NCBI GenBank assembly: GCA_001724245.1 | Contig: MEDX01000009.1 | Location: 1 to 64,000, forward strand | Direction: 5' to 3' | DNA from: Fonticula-like sp. SCN 57-25 | Taxonomy: Eukaryota; Nucleariida; Rotosphaerida | Length of the DNA stretch: 64,000 bases | Shown here: one piece after another, positions 20,954 to 33,177 of the stretch | Position numbering within the stretch: position 1 is the first letter of the stretch | How the letters are laid out: every line of letters begins with the position of its first letter | The notes under the pieces: model-generated | The model's input: the letters and a program-made list of their open reading frames with translations, nothing else | Told to the model about the DNA's origin: nothing | The model's database searches: none | Translations under genes and position numbers: made by a program

Positions 20954-23900
20954 ATGGTGCGCAGGCGTACTCGAAGCACAATCTTTTCGCTAAGCGCGCT
21001 GGTGCCCATTTCTAGTCGTTTGCGGCGTATTCGTTCGATGTTTTGCAGGACGGCCGCGATCTGCGCGGCAAAACCGCCTTTGAGTCTTGCGTGACGGTCG
21101 ACAACAGCTTTTATCTTGGAACGTCGGACGGGCAGATATTCTTTTATGGCATCGAGCGCGTGACAACAAACGGACGGGTATGACATGACGTGCTCGAGGT
21201 GAGGTCGCGTGCTAACCGTGCGGTCCCTGATAGAATCACTTTGAGACCAAGCTAGTAAAAAAGGTGCAGCTTTCCGCAAAGAAGCCCGTCACATGGCTCG
21301 GCGTAGTTAATACCTCGACGCGGAAGCTGCTGGCGCTATGCGGTTCGTCGGTCTCTGTGTCACTTGAACGAATCCTCACACGATTGCCTAGACGGTTCGC
21401 TCCACTTTCTGCATCCGGCCTCGCTGGCGCCTATGCCCAACCTCAAGCCCCTGAGCAATGTGTCGTGTGTGTGTTTCAATGAGAGGGACAAGCAGTTTGG
21501 CCAAGTCGTGATTGCGAGGAAGAAGACGATACAAGTGTGCGAGGTGGCCGAGCGCCTCAACGTCGAGCATGTACGCTGCCTTTCCCTTGCGCTGCCTTTA
21601 CTCATCCCTGTATGCAGGAGGTGAATATCGCCCGCGCGCCAATAGCCATCTGCGCGTACGGCGACACGGTTATTTATAGCGACGGCGTAAACTACTACTC
21701 GGTTGACCTCGACTCGTCCGAGGAGACGGAGATTGCGCCCTTCTCATCTTTCGTGGACCCCGCTGCTACCGCCGCTGGCTCTGCGCAGACGCCGCAGCAC
21801 CGCCCGCAGCTCAAAATCATCCTTGGCGCAGAGGCGCTGGTCGCCTCCGTTTCGAATGGTACGCGCTCCCTTTTTCGCATTGCCTCGCCAACCTTTTTTT
21901 TTTCAGAGGTCGGCCTTGGGATATTCGTCTCGTTTGACGGCAACCCGACGCGGTCCACGCTGACGTGGGAGGACTACCCGCGCGCCGTCGGGATGCGATT
22001 TCCGTACGTTCTTGGCGTACTACCCAACTGCGTACAGGTGCACTCGCTCGTGTTCCGTGGCGAGAACAAGGTGCAGCAGACGATCCCGCTGCCGACCGAC
22101 TCGGAGGGCGTCTCGCTGACCGAGTACAAGGGCCGCGTCCTCGTCGTGTCCACCAAGGCGATATTCATGCTCACGCCGGTGCCGTTCGATACCCAGATCG
22201 ACACGCTGCTGCGCGTGAAGCAGCTGGACGACGCGCTGTCGCTCGCCGAAAAGGTGCCTCGCGCCGAGGATGCGGGCGACAACGGCGAGCGGCGGAGGCA
22301 GCGCATCCGTCTCGTCTGTCAAAAGGCGGGCTTTATTGCGTTTGGCGACGCGCAGTTTGCCGACGCCCTAAAGTACTTTAGCGCCGGCGGCGTCGATGTC
22401 CGCAACCTACTGTGCCTCTTCCCGCGCGTGTACCCGGTGCAAGAGGACGAAACTCGCGTGCGCTTCCGCGAGACGTACGCGTACGACGACGTCAACGATG
22501 TTGGTACGTGCGCGGTATAAAGTTCACCCGCGCTAACCACTGATTGGTCAGTTGCCCGCGCGGCGCAACACACGGACGACACGGAAGGGGTGCTGGAGCG
22601 CGCCTACTCGACTCTGGAAAAGTATCTCTTGTCGCTGCGGGGGACCGAGCAGGGCGCCTCGCTGGCAGAGACGATCGACACGAGCATTGCAAAGGTGTAC
22701 GCCGAGGTGCAGTCGCCATCACTCTACACCTTTTTGGAGCAGCCGGCGGCGCTCTCGCTCGCTGACCTGGAGCCGTACTTTAGCGCGCGTGGGGTGCGTT
22801 TTGCTGACATGTATTTTGTTTTTTGCTCACACACACGCAGCTTCACTATGCGCTGTCGCTGCTGTACCGCCGCTTCTCGCAGGCGGAGCGCGCGCTTGAC
22901 ATCTGGACGCGGCTCGCAAGCGGCGAGATCAGGGACGCCGCCTTCCCCGGCGTCGGCGTCATCGTGGCGTACCTGCAGACGCTGCGGCAGCGCGACATTG
23001 TATTCAAGTACGCAAAGTGGCTGCTGGCGAGCAGCAATCCCGCGACCGCGCTGCTCGGCGCCGACGTGTTTATTGGCGAGAACGCCGCACTGTTCAACCC
23101 GCTGGAGATTCACGAGCTCATCAGGGCGTACGGTGTCGGCCCGGAGAAGCGCTACCTATCGTACCAGATCAATGAGCTGAGCTCAATGGAGGAGACTTTC
23201 CACACGCGATACGCAACAATTCTTGTGAACGCGCTGCGCGTGGACGCCACCGGCGCTGACGAGCCGCGTACGAATTGTTTTTTTTTCTTTTTGTGTGATT
23301 GGCTGACAATTCTTCTTTGCCAGGCGACTTTAATATCAAGGCCTTTAAGGAGATGGGTACGAAAGGGAATGTCTGTTCTTTCTGTGTCTAACCATGCCCT
23401 TCATAGATAATGCCTTTGCTGTGCGCGGCGACGCGACGCAGTCTTTTGAGGGGATGCTGGAGGAGCGCCGCGACGCCTTTAGCCGCGCTCGCCTTGAGCT
23501 TATCGGCTTTCTGAGGGTGCGCACGGTTCTCTCGCCTCTCTTTCGAATCTCATCTCCATTACGCAGTCATCGCACCGGTATCGCGCTGCGACGCTGTGGG
23601 AGCTCATCGCCGACGTTGAGGAGATGCGCCTTGAGCAGGCACTTTTGCACTCGCGCATGAACCAGCACGAAAAGGCGCTTGACCTTCTCGTGCTCAAGCT
23701 GCACGACCACACGGGCGCGCTGCGGTACTGCCACGGCGACGGCGACAACTACCTTGACCCAGCGGCGCGCCGCGCGTACCGCCGCCAAGTGTACCTCGCG
23801 CTGCTCAAGGTGTACCTGTCTTCACCAAAGTGCGTTTTTAAGGATTATTTTTTTTAAAGATTTGGCGTGCTTACATCGTTTCGCAGGTCGTCAGAGGACT

Positions 23901-24313
23901 ATACTGAGCATGTGATGCGGCTGCTGGACGAGCACCTTACCGAGCTGGACCCCGCCAAGGTGCTCGAGCTGCTGCCCGACAGCTGGCACCTGCAGGCGCT
24001 GCGCACCTTTCTGCTGCGGTCGGTGCACCGCTCGCACCACGAGCTGCGCGACGCACAGATCCTGCGCGGTGTCGAGCGCTCGCTCAACATCCAGACGCGG
24101 ACCGAGCTCGCCGAGCTGCAGCGCACGAGCTTTGTGGTGACTGAGCTGACGGGGTGCGGCGTCTGCCACCAGTCGCTCGCGGGCGTCGTCATGGTGCGGT
24201 ACCCGAACGGGCTGCTCGCGCATATGCACTGCGCGCGCGACAAGTCGGTCTGCCCGGCGACGGGGGTCGACTTTAAGAAGCGGCCATGGCGCGCGCCTCA
24301 CGAGCAGCAGTAG
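20954..24313 (+). CDS. VPS3: VPS3/TGFBRAP1-type CORVET tethering subunit
   Basis: Multi-exon gene. My model begins with an exon consisting only of ATG (20954-20956), then introns 20957-21015, 21178-21233 and 21343-21391. This gives SFAAYSFDVLQDGRDL, NSFYLGTSDGQIFFYG and LLALCDGSLHFLHP, which track the CNH (citron-homology) domain of TGFBRAP1. Farther on come GMRFPYVLGVLPNCVQVHSL, the helical repeat region (QKAGFIAFGDAQFADALKYF) and the C-terminal zinc-binding segment CGVCHQSLAGVVMVRYPNG...HMHC. The last segment and LDPAKVLELLPDSW fit TGFBRAP1/Vps3 better than Vps39. The protein tethers Rab5-positive endosomes. Start-exon choice is moderately sure; family is secure. The alternative is VPS39 of HOPS. 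Confidence 0.85.
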
Positions 24314-24393
24314 AGTTGGAGTGGGGCGGGATAGAGAGGCGATTTGTGTGTATATATAGCATAATATTACATGAACAACAACAACAACATTGC

Positions 24394-26050
24394 TTAAATG
24401 GGGGCGCGCTTCCACAATATGACGGCGCCGTGCTCGTCGCCCGACGCGAGCAGAGTCTCATTGTAGTTCCAGTCGGCGCAGATGACGGGCGCCGAGTGGC
24501 CGTGCAGCTGATTGAGCTGCGGCTTTTGCAGCTCCAAAATATTGTACAGCGTCACCGCCATGTCCTCCCCACCAGCAACTAGGATTCATATTAGCAAAAG
24601 GCATAATAAGACGCGTATCAATGTACCCATGCACGCGCCGCCCTCAAAGATTGTGTTGCTGATCATGCAGTGCACATTGCTCTTTTTGATCTTTGCCGAC
24701 AGTCGATTGAACACAACGATTTGCCGATCGGCCTGCACCCTAAACACGCACGCATGAGCAACAACAATTCAATACCAGCATCTCGTACTTTAAGAGGCGA
24801 ATGGCGCCGTCCTTGCTCGCCACGGCCAGCAGCGGCGCGGCGTTGCTCTGCATGCTCCACGCCGAGTGCGAGAGCCCCGTGATCGGCGACGCCGACACGA
24901 CGGCGCGCATGATGCGCTGCAGGCGGCCCGTGCTGGCGGCAAAAGTAACCACATGGACCTCGCCGCGGTCGCTGGCGATGAAGAGGAGGTGGCCGAGAGT
25001 GTCGAAGGCCATCGCCGTGGCCCCGCCGCTGATGCTGAGGCTCCCGGCGGCGCTCACGGCCTTGCCGGTCGACATATTGTACGCCTTGACCTCGCCCTTG
25101 CTCGTCCCGACCGCGTAAAAGTTGTTGTTGGCGGGGTGAAAGTGGCAGCAAAGCACCTCGGCGGCCTCCGTGACGGTGCGGATGCACGCGCCGGTCCGCG
25201 TGTTCCATAGGCGGTGCGTCCGGTCGAGCGAGGCACTCAAAAGGTACTCATTCGCCTGCGCAAAGCGCACATCTGATGCGGGAAAAAGGTCAGAAAAGGG
25301 GCAAAATAGCGCTTGGACGTGCCTGTCGCCCCCCGCTGGTGGCCCTTGAGCTCGTAGAGGATGTACACCTCGGGCTCGGTGCGCGCGAGCGTGATGACGC
25401 CGTCCATGCACGCAAAGGCGAGGAGCGTCTCGTCACTCGTACCAAACTGCAGAGCGGTGACTGCGGAAAAGACGGTCAGGAACCGGGGCAAATGGACAAG
25501 GGCACGAGCAGGACGTACTGGCCTGCTTGCGCTGATCAAAAATGTGGTGCATCCCCGAGAAAGTGTACGCCTCCTGCAGCGTCTTTGCAGTGTTTTGCCG
25601 CGCCGAATTGAACGTGCCTCGCCCGGATGCCGCCAGGTGGCCCTGCCCCGACGCAGCCTGCTGCTCTTCCTCCTCGCTGAAGCCGACGGCCGGACGCCTC
25701 GCCGGCGCCCCGCGCAACGAAGCCGCCGATGCCGATGCAGATGGCCTATCATCCCGCACATCCGCCGTTAGATTCACAGGCACAAAAAGGAGCGGCAGCA
25801 CTGCTGCTTTGGCGTACGGCGGCCGCTGGGGATACCTGGCATGAAGTAGGCTCTGGCGGACCTTGTTGTAGTTCAGGGGGAGATCGGATCTCGCCTGGTC
25901 GCTCTGGCGGCTCACGCTCCCCGTTGCAGCAGAGTACTTGTTGAAAAAGAGCTGGCGGCGGCGCGGCAGGTAGAATGACGGGCAGCCGCCCTGCCGCCGC
26001 GACGACAGAAAGTTGCCGTCGAGGCCCAGCAGGTCATCCAGCGCTCCCAT
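24394..26050 (-). CDS. WDR13-like WD40 protein
   Basis: Minus-strand gene beginning MGALDDLLGLDGNFLSSRR at 26050. The N-terminal third carries SFYLPRRRQLFFN, similar to the RRRSQLL segment of WDR13, and NSARQNTAKTL...AYTFSGMHHIFDQ, matching the WDR13 NYAFAGMYHVFDQ block. WD40 blades follow: LLSASLDRTHRLWNTRTGAC, VLCCHFHPANNNFYAVGTSK and others. The C-terminal blade reads LNQLHGHSAPVICADW then ETLLASGDEHGAVILWKR, nearly the same as the WDR13 end. WDR13 is a nuclear WD40 protein of unclear mechanism in animals. A TGACCACGTGGCC element lies 23-35 bp upstream of the start. Introns are all short. Confidence 0.85.
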
Positions 26051-26072
26051 CGTGACAACACAAACACCGGTT

Positions 26073-26085
26073 TGACCACGTGGCC
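26073..26085. promoter_or_regulatory. Extended CACGTG element upstream of WDR13
   Basis: TGACCACGTGGCC, identical over 13 bp to elements before the 3HBDH gene and GCG1. It ends about 23 bp from the WDR13 ATG. Predicted regulatory site. Confidence 0.5.
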
Positions 26086-26372
26086 ATCGCCTGATTTGTG
26101 GCCAAAATTTCCGTGCTCTGAATGGACCATACTGGTACTCGGAGGAAATGCCATAGGAATTAAACAATTGCTTATTATTTGCAAAGAAATGGAGGTGAAT
26201 GTCTTACATAATCTGTACTAAAACACAATACTACAGCATCATGAAACACGTATATGGAGCACGGTCGAGCAAAACATATAGAAAAACGATTGACCACTTT
26301 ATGGACTACTAAACTACGTACATGCCATATGTATAATGCACCGCCTTTTCCAAATTTCCCTGGCCGAGCCAG

Positions 26373-29300
26373 CTAGGCCAAGTTACTTCTTGATGAAGAT
26401 TGTGTGGCCGGCACGGCAAACCGCTCCCTCATGTCGTCCAGTTCGCTGATCGCGACCGCGAGGCACCTTCCCGCGTGCTGGTATACGGGGTCGCTGCTGG
26501 CCTCGAGCAGCGCGAGCAAGTCGCTCTTCTTGACCGACACGTGGTAGTAGAGCCGTGACAGCTCGAGGTCGACGTCGACGTTTGACTTTTTCGCGTACTC
26601 TGTGCGGTCCGTCGCGCCTGAATTCATCTGGTCGACGATGCGGCGCAGCGTGTCAAACTCCTTGCGCAAGTCGCTGATCTTGTCGCTCGCGTCGGCGTGC
26701 TGCTTGCGGACCTGGTCGCGGCCCTTCTTGTCCACGTGGGCGCTCTTCTGCGCCTTGCTGAGGTTCTCCATGCCCTCGATGATGCGCGTTTCCACCTTGA
26801 TGCGCTCCTCTACTTCGCGCAGCCGCTGCATGGTGCCTTCCAAATTGTTGGACAGCGCGTCAATAAATTGCTGTTGAATTGAATAAAAAGAAGCGTTAGA
26901 TTCACGCCACTTTTATCTGCGTTTGCGCGCACCATCATGGCGGGCTTTTTCTCCTCGATGAACGGGTTGAGGTCGATCATGTACGGCTCCTTTTGGCCAA
27001 ACTCGCACAGGCTCGCCACATTCTAGTCACCGGGTATTTAGCACAAAGGCCAATGGCATAGCAGAAGGCGGTACGCACCATGATGACCTTGGCCACGAGC
27101 GTCAGCGTGCGGCCCACGAGGACGTCCGGCAGCTCGTCGCGCAGGCCAAACAGCTTCGGGCCGAGGATCGCCGGGTTGAAGAACCGCAGAAAGATAAAGC
27201 CGCTGACGACTATGTAGCGGATGAGCGGCTCAGTGGGGAATCTGGGGCCAACTAGTGAGCTTTAATTTTCGGGGGCGGTCAGAGGTGCGCACTTGCGGAT
27301 GACCTCGGCCTGCATGTGCGCAAAGATGTCGCGGAGCGGCTGCGGGCAGCGGTCGAGCGACGTGAAAATAGAGTCCAGCGTGCGCTTGACATATGCTGCA
27401 AGCATCTATGGTCAAAACAAAGTGAAGCGGCATGGCACGTACTGAGGAGATTGCGGCGATTGGCCAGCACGTCCACCGAGCCGCGGCGCGTTGCCTCGAT
27501 CTTTGACATGTCCTGCTCGCACAGCTTGTGCTCTGTGTAAATATCGGCGATGATTTTTTTCAGGACGGACGCGAGGTAGTCGGACCCGATGAGGCGCATG
27601 TAATAGTCGATGGCCTTGCTGGCGAGCGAGTTGCCGCGAAATATATTGTTGGGGTCTTTGGTCGCGTTCACTTCCTCCGTAATGACCTGGCAAATGAAGC
27701 GCGTGGCAGAGCCCTGCGAGTGGAAAATGTTGACTGCGCTCCGCGAAAAGTCATTCAAGCGATCGGCATCGCTGATGGTCGCCAGCGACACGAGAATGGC
27801 CGTGCGGTCGTCCGACAGCTGCCGCGCGGGTGAGCAAAGCAATATAACAAAAAATGCGGCGTACAATATGGAGAAGGTTGTTGTAGGCGCCGTACGGAAG
27901 GAGGTACTCTTGCGTGTACTTGAATGAAAGGCGGATCGACCCCGCGGCGGTGCATTCATTACTGAGGAACGGCAGGCACGCCTCGTGGCTCACCAGGCCG
28001 CACGATTTGCACTAGACATGGCGGTTAGCGCCGGTAGACCTTTAACGAAAGCGCGTACGCGGCTGTACACGGCGCCCAGCTTGCTGCTGCATTGGTCGCA
28101 GTCGACAGAGTCCTCGAGAAGCTTGACCGACGAAAATTCGTGCGAGCTATTGCCGCTGCCCGGCTCGCTGAGCGACATGGCCTTGACAAGGGACGCCGGC
28201 GACCACTTTGACCGCGTCAGTTCGCCCTTGTCCAGCAGCCGCATCGAGCTCGTTGCGCGCTTGATCATGCGTGCGCCGTGCGCCAGCCTGCTGGACGCCG
28301 ACGGGGACGCGGATTCGTTGATCTTGCTGCTGAGCGCGTACCATTGCTCGGCGGAATCCGCTGCCTGGCTAATGATGACCAGCGGGATGCCGACGTGGCC
28401 AATAAACTCGGGCTCCTTGTTGCTCTTACGGGTCATCGCGTCCCATACGCCAATGTGAAGCCGCCCGTCGGCCACCTGCTGCGGCGTCACGGTAAAGTAA
28501 AAGGTCTCATTGAACGAGGGGCTGTTCGAGTCGGCGAGAACCCGCGTCTTTTGCTGCGTCGCACCCTCCTCATCGGGCAAGATATGCATCACCTGCATAA
28601 TTGCAATTAGAAATTGCTGTTAGATATAGCGTGTGCGCACCACAAAAGATTCACACGGCGAGGCTGCGTCGTCGTCGCTCAGATGGCCGAGATTGCGCGC
28701 CGAGAGCACGCGGACGGTGACGAGCACAGAGCTGGTCGGATCGGCGCCCGGCGTGACCGACAGCGCGAGCTGCACGGCGCCGCTCTATATCCCAGGTGAG
28801 CAAGGAAGGCAGTGATGCTGGTCAGGCGCGTACGCTTTCCTGCTCGACGCGGCGCGGCCGAAAGAGCGGCCACCAGTCCTCGTGCTTGAGCCCGTCCTTG
28901 GTGATGGTTTCCTTCCTGAGCGTCAGCTGAGCAAGGACGTCGTCCTTGAACATGGCCTTGACGGTGCCCTTGATGCACACGCTGATCGTCAGCTTTTCAA
29001 ATGTCACGGGGAGGTCCAGCGTAAAGTCCTCGTTCCAAAGGTTCTATGCCGAGCAGTGAGACGAGCGCGCGAGGCAAAGAGGGAAAGAAACGCACGAGTT
29101 TAGTGGACACTTTCTTGGTGCGCGCCACCTCCTCATTGTCCATCGCAATGATACAATACACGCTTTGCGATTCCCAGAGCTCCGAAAGGCCTGCACAACA
29201 CGTCAGTATGCCAACTCTAAAAAGGTGTAAAATGGCGCGCCTCCTTTCTGTTTCAAAAGATCCTTGACCTCTGACACTTTCAGGGCAATAAAGCGATTCT

Positions 29301-29788
29301 TGCGCACAATGTCTGACCACCGCGGCTTGAACAAGCTAGAGGTTGAGCTCAGAGCGCGCTCATCGTAGATGCCGTCGTCCACAAAGTCGCTCGACGAGCG
29401 AGCGCCCCCTGACTGGAGGCCCGAAAGGCTGTTGGAGCTAGCGGACTTTACCAAGTCGCCACCCGTAACAATGTTCAAGCGGCGCTTTACGCGCAAAAGT
29501 TGAGCCGCCGAGCTTCCCAACTCCTCCTTTAGGCTCTCGATCTCTTGCGTGCGTTCGCGCAGCTGCTCCTCGAGTGCGCTCACGCGATCCGCGTGCTCCG
29601 CTCTCTCGGTCTACGGCGCATTAGCATCAACAAAACCGTCGTGTGTCAAAAGTCAATCGCACCTCGAGCAGCGCCTCGGCTTTCAGCGCGCGGGTTGAAT
29701 ACTCTTCCAGGAGATCCTGCGTTGCGCGGCTCACCTTCTCGCCCACCGACGGGACCGCCGCCTTGTCGTCGGGCGTCCCGGGCTCCAT
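26373..29788 (-). CDS. Ras GTPase-activating protein with coiled coil, two C2, and C1 domains
   Basis: Long minus-strand gene with about ten short introns. From the N-terminus: a coiled coil (ATQDLLEEYSTRALKAEALLE to IESLKEELGSSAAQLLRVKR); a first C2-like domain (SVYCIIAMDNEEV...WNEDFTLDLP); a second C2 (VLVTVRVLSARNLGHLSDDD...NSPSFNETFYFTV); a C1-type zinc domain (HEFSSVKLLEDSVDCDQCSSKLG then CKSCGLVSHEACLPF); and the RasGAP domain. The RasGAP part has IFRGNSLASKAIDYYMRLIG, in which the arginine is the expected finger, and FIFLRFFNPAILGPKLFGL, the FLR-x3-PA-x3-P signature. A C-terminal coiled coil follows. It should inactivate Ras at membranes, recruited by C2/C1 lipid binding. The domain order is unlike yeast Ira1/2. 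Confidence 0.88.
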
Positions 29789-29979
29789 GAATCTCGCGGT
29801 TTTTTCTTAAGCCCTTATCTTCTCCTCTCTTTCGCGAATGGTTCTCGCACGGGGGCGCCTTGATTACAACGATGCGGCGCACCTGTCCCTGCCAAGTGCG
29901 AGATCTCCTTTTGTCTGCAGCAAAACCCCAAACAAAAAGTTGTTTCGTCCGTGATACTCGATAATCGAGTTGGCGTCAG

Positions 29980-29984
29980 CCAAT
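29980..29984. promoter_or_regulatory. CCAAT box in the RasGAP / ankyrin spacer
   Basis: AGCCAATCACG, a good NF-Y core with the preferred flanks, 192 bp before the RasGAP ATG and 64 bp before the ankyrin gene ATG. Predicted HAP-complex site. Confidence 0.4.
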
Positions 29985-30047
29985 CACGCCACTCCGATTC
30001 GATAGTTTCATCTGAGTTTCAGGGAGGCTTGGGCGAGCTGGACAACC

Positions 30048-30991
30048 ATGAGCGAGCGGCCAGCGGATCGGGTACGCAAGGACGCTTTTCTGCTGTGCGG
30101 CGGCTGACAGGGCGGCATCCGCTGCGTTCGGCGCGTAGTTACGAGAGGCTGTGCTAAACGGGGAAGTGATGCGGGTGGAAAAGCTGAGTCAGCGGCCACG
30201 GTACTCGCTCATCAATTACGACTCGGTGAATGGGTGGTCGTCGCTCCACTACGCCGCTCGCTTCAATTTAATAGAAATGGTCGACACGCTACTCGAGCTC
30301 GGGCACGATGACCGCGTCATTTCGCGCGATCTCGAGTCGAACACGCCAATGATGCTCGCCTGCCAATACGGCCACACAGAGGTGTTCATGCGCATCGCCA
30401 AAAAGTACCCCAACTCGCTCGACAGCAGAAACAAAAAGGGCTGGACGTGTCTCTTTTTCGCGGCGCGGTATTTGCGAACGGATATGCTAACAGTGCGAGG
30501 CTCCTGTGGTAAAGTATTGTTTCGCTGACATCATGATGGCCAGTATCTGTTGGAGGCGGGAGTCGACGTCAATCACAAGGACAAGTCAGGCAGCACAGCG
30601 CTTCACTACGCTTCGGCATATGGCTTCCAGCGGGTATGATAACTTTGTATCCCCCGCGCGGCATGTCTAACGCTGTGCAGGGTATTGAATTGCTGCTCGA
30701 AGCCGGCGCCAAACCCGCCGTACGAAACCTGGCTGGCTGGACGGCGGCCGACTGGGCGTACTCGGCCAAACTTTACGAAATTCTTACTAGTGGTACGTAT
30801 ACAAGACAAAAAAGACTCAACTCTTTCTGACATATTCAATTCGCGTAGGTTCTGCTAAGGCGGCGACCGCGGATTCACTGCCAACTGTAGTAGTGTCCGC
30901 CGAGGCAGCCAAAGACCAGTCATCTTCTTTGAAAACATCCAATTCAATTCTCGGGCGGCACCGGCGCGACTCTACGGCCCAGCGGCGCTAA
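30048..30991 (+). CDS. Small ankyrin-repeat protein
   Basis: Four or five exons. A short first exon encodes MSERPADR, then an intron of about 67 nt restores LREAVLNGEVMRVEKLSQ. Four to five ankyrin repeats follow: GWSSLHYAARFNLIEMVDTL, NTPMMLACQYGHTEVFMRIA, GWTCLFFAARYLRTDML, GSTALHYASAYGFQRGIELL and GWTAADWAYSAKLYEIL. The C-terminus is a serine/lysine-rich tail ending RRDSTAQRR. No other domain is present, so a protein-binding adaptor role is all that can be said. It is divergent from the RasGAP gene. Confidence 0.8.
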
Positions 30992-31080
30992 TATATATGC
31001 TTGTACATTTCATTATTTATGCATGATTGTCATACCATACCCATACGCTCTCGTGCCGGGACTCATACCAGCTATGATGA

Positions 31081-31109
31081 TTGGCTCGCGTCATATTCAT
31101 TGACCAATC
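31081..31109. promoter_or_regulatory. Pair of CCAAT boxes before the CUE-PTEN gene
   Basis: An inverted CCAAT (ATTGG, 31081-31085) and a direct one (CCAAT, 31105-31109, in GACCAATCCGG) lie 58-86 bp before the ATG. Predicted HAP-complex sites. Confidence 0.4.
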
Positions 31110-31166
31110 CGGATCGATCACACACACACTGCGCGGCGGCCCTGGTTTGGTGTTGATCCAACAGCC

Positions 31167-33097
31167 ATGGCGGCCATGCGGGCAGGTGTGGCGCAGCTGC
31201 ACGACATGTTTCCGAACGAGGACGTTGGTCGGTTACAGTCTCTTTTACGGGAACACCACGGGCACGTCGGAATGGCGGTGGATGTTCTCTTGTCCGACGA
31301 GGCCGATCTGAAATTAGGATCCCTGCCTCAGCCTCATCCCCAGCACCTCGACGCCGACGATGGCGCCGAAGAAAAGGGCAGCGCCTCGGCGCTTGACATT
31401 ACGAGCCCGCTTGCGGACGACTTTTCCTCTTGCGCGTTTTATGTCGATCGCGATCGCGCCGCCTCTGTTAGGCAGGAGCGGCCGTCGTATGAAAGCAGCG
31501 AGTCGCTTTCGCGGACGTCGTCCTTTAGCGGCGTCGCGTCGAGAGACTCTTCTGATTCGGACAGCCAGGCGGGAGCCAGCGGTGCGTTGAGCGAGCGCAA
31601 GAGCGAGTCAAAGCGGAGCCGCACGCTGCGGTTCTTCCAAGAGACCTTTTCGCGGAAGCATCAGCCGATGGCGACCTTTCAGACGTCGGATGGCGGCGAG
31701 TCGTCGCTCAAGCGCACAGACACGGGCGCGCTACAGCAGTCAATTGACGCATCCGTGGACAAGGCCAAGCAGATAATAGGAAAGTCGTTTTCGTCGGAAG
31801 GAAAGAGCGCGGACGAGGAGTCGACGCGCCGGAAAGGGCGCAGCCGTCTCAACCTCGCGAGCATCATCCAGGCCAAGGTGTCCAAGGACCGCAACCGCTT
31901 TGTAAACGACCAGTTTGACCTGGACTTGACGTATATCACCCCGAGGATAATTGCCATGGCGTTCCCCGCCGAGGGCCTCGAGTCTGCATACCGCAACAGC
32001 CTTGCTGACGTGGCAGACCTCCTTGAGGTCGAGCACGGGAGAAACTACATGGTCTACAACCTGTCGGAGCGCAGCTACGACGTCTCAAAGTTGAATCACC
32101 AGGTTATCGAGATGGGCTGGCCGGACCACCAGTCGCCGCCGCTCAAGCTCCTCTTTATCCTCGTCATGTCCATCCACTCGTGGCTCATCGGCGACCCGGA
32201 GCACGTCGTGTGCATCCACTGCAAGGTACGCCTGCCCCCATTTTCATGGCTCTGTGCTCAATATGTATGATTTCGCAGGGAGGAAAGGGGCGCACCGGCA
32301 CCGTGATCTCGTCCTACTTTCTGTACAGCGGCCTGTGCAGTGACGTCAGCGAGGCCATTTCCATTTTTGGCGGGCGGCGCATGGCGGAGAAGCAGGGCGT
32401 AACACAGCCTTCCCAAATTAGGTATGATTACTCGATTGATATCCAGCATTTTATCTAATCATGTTGGCACGATGCAGGTACATTACATATTTCAATCAAA
32501 TTATCCGTCGGCAAATCAAGCTTCACACTAATCGCCTCGTGCTGTACCGCATCAACCTGAGTGGCGTTCCGTACCCCGAACGCAAGGGCGGCTGCAAGCT
32601 CTTTTTCCATGTCTTCCAAGGCGCGCACCTCGCTTTCCAAACAGCGAGCAGAAGCACCAAGGATGCCATTGCGTACGCTCTCTTTCGTGATACGTTGCTT
32701 TCTGCCTTGCTGACGGGGCCGCAGGGCATACACCGCCTCTGATGGGCAGCTCTCCTTTGCGACGGACGTGCTGCTAAAGGAGGACACGATGATAAAGTGT
32801 CACATGTACACGTCTTCCGGCGTGTCGCGCGTGTTCCGCTGCCAGTTCTTTGTGGGCTGCATCGACAGCCTCGTGCTGCGGTTCCGAAAGGCCGACCTTG
32901 ATGATGCGTGCCTCGACAAGCGCATTTCAAGCGATTTTTACGTCGACTTGATGTTTCGAATTGTGGACGACAGCGACGCTTCGCCGCCGTCGCACATTCT
33001 GCACAAGTACATCCCGGAAGAGTTCCAGGACGGCGAAACATGTTACTTTGCTGACACTGCCCGCAATAGCCGGTACATGCAGCAGACTTCGACGTAG
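31167..33097 (+). CDS. PTEN-type phosphoinositide phosphatase with N-terminal CUE domain
   Basis: Starts MAAMRAGVAQLHDMFPNED. The first 50 residues match a CUE ubiquitin-binding domain (VAQLHDMFP...GHVGMAVDVLLSDE). A serine-rich linker of about 180 residues follows. The PTEN phosphatase region is clear: NDQFDLDLTYITPRIIAMAF, AEGLESAYRNSLADVADLLE, the WPD-type loop MGWPDHQSPP, and P-loop HCKGGKGRTGT with Cys and Arg intact; an intron splits the P-loop codons. After YITYFNQI comes the C2 domain (KGGCKLFFHVFQ, MIKCHMYT, then DFYVDLMFRIVDD), ending RYMQQTST. It should dephosphorylate PtdIns(3,4,5)P3 or related lipids at membranes. The P-loop reads KGGKGRTG where PTEN has KAGKGRTG, a mild change. 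The CUE fusion is the odd part. Confidence 0.88.
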
Positions 33098-33177
33098 CAA
33101 GTTATTGAGAACCATTTGTTGTTTCATATCATCCAATGCATAATATAATACTTTCTTATTTAGCACTGATGCGAGCA

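Noticed and set aside
20827-21279. Minus-strand frame of 150 codons
   Set aside because: The plus strand over the same bases encodes the conserved N-terminus of VPS3/TGFBRAP1 (SFYLGTSDGQIFFYG), so this frame is a shadow.
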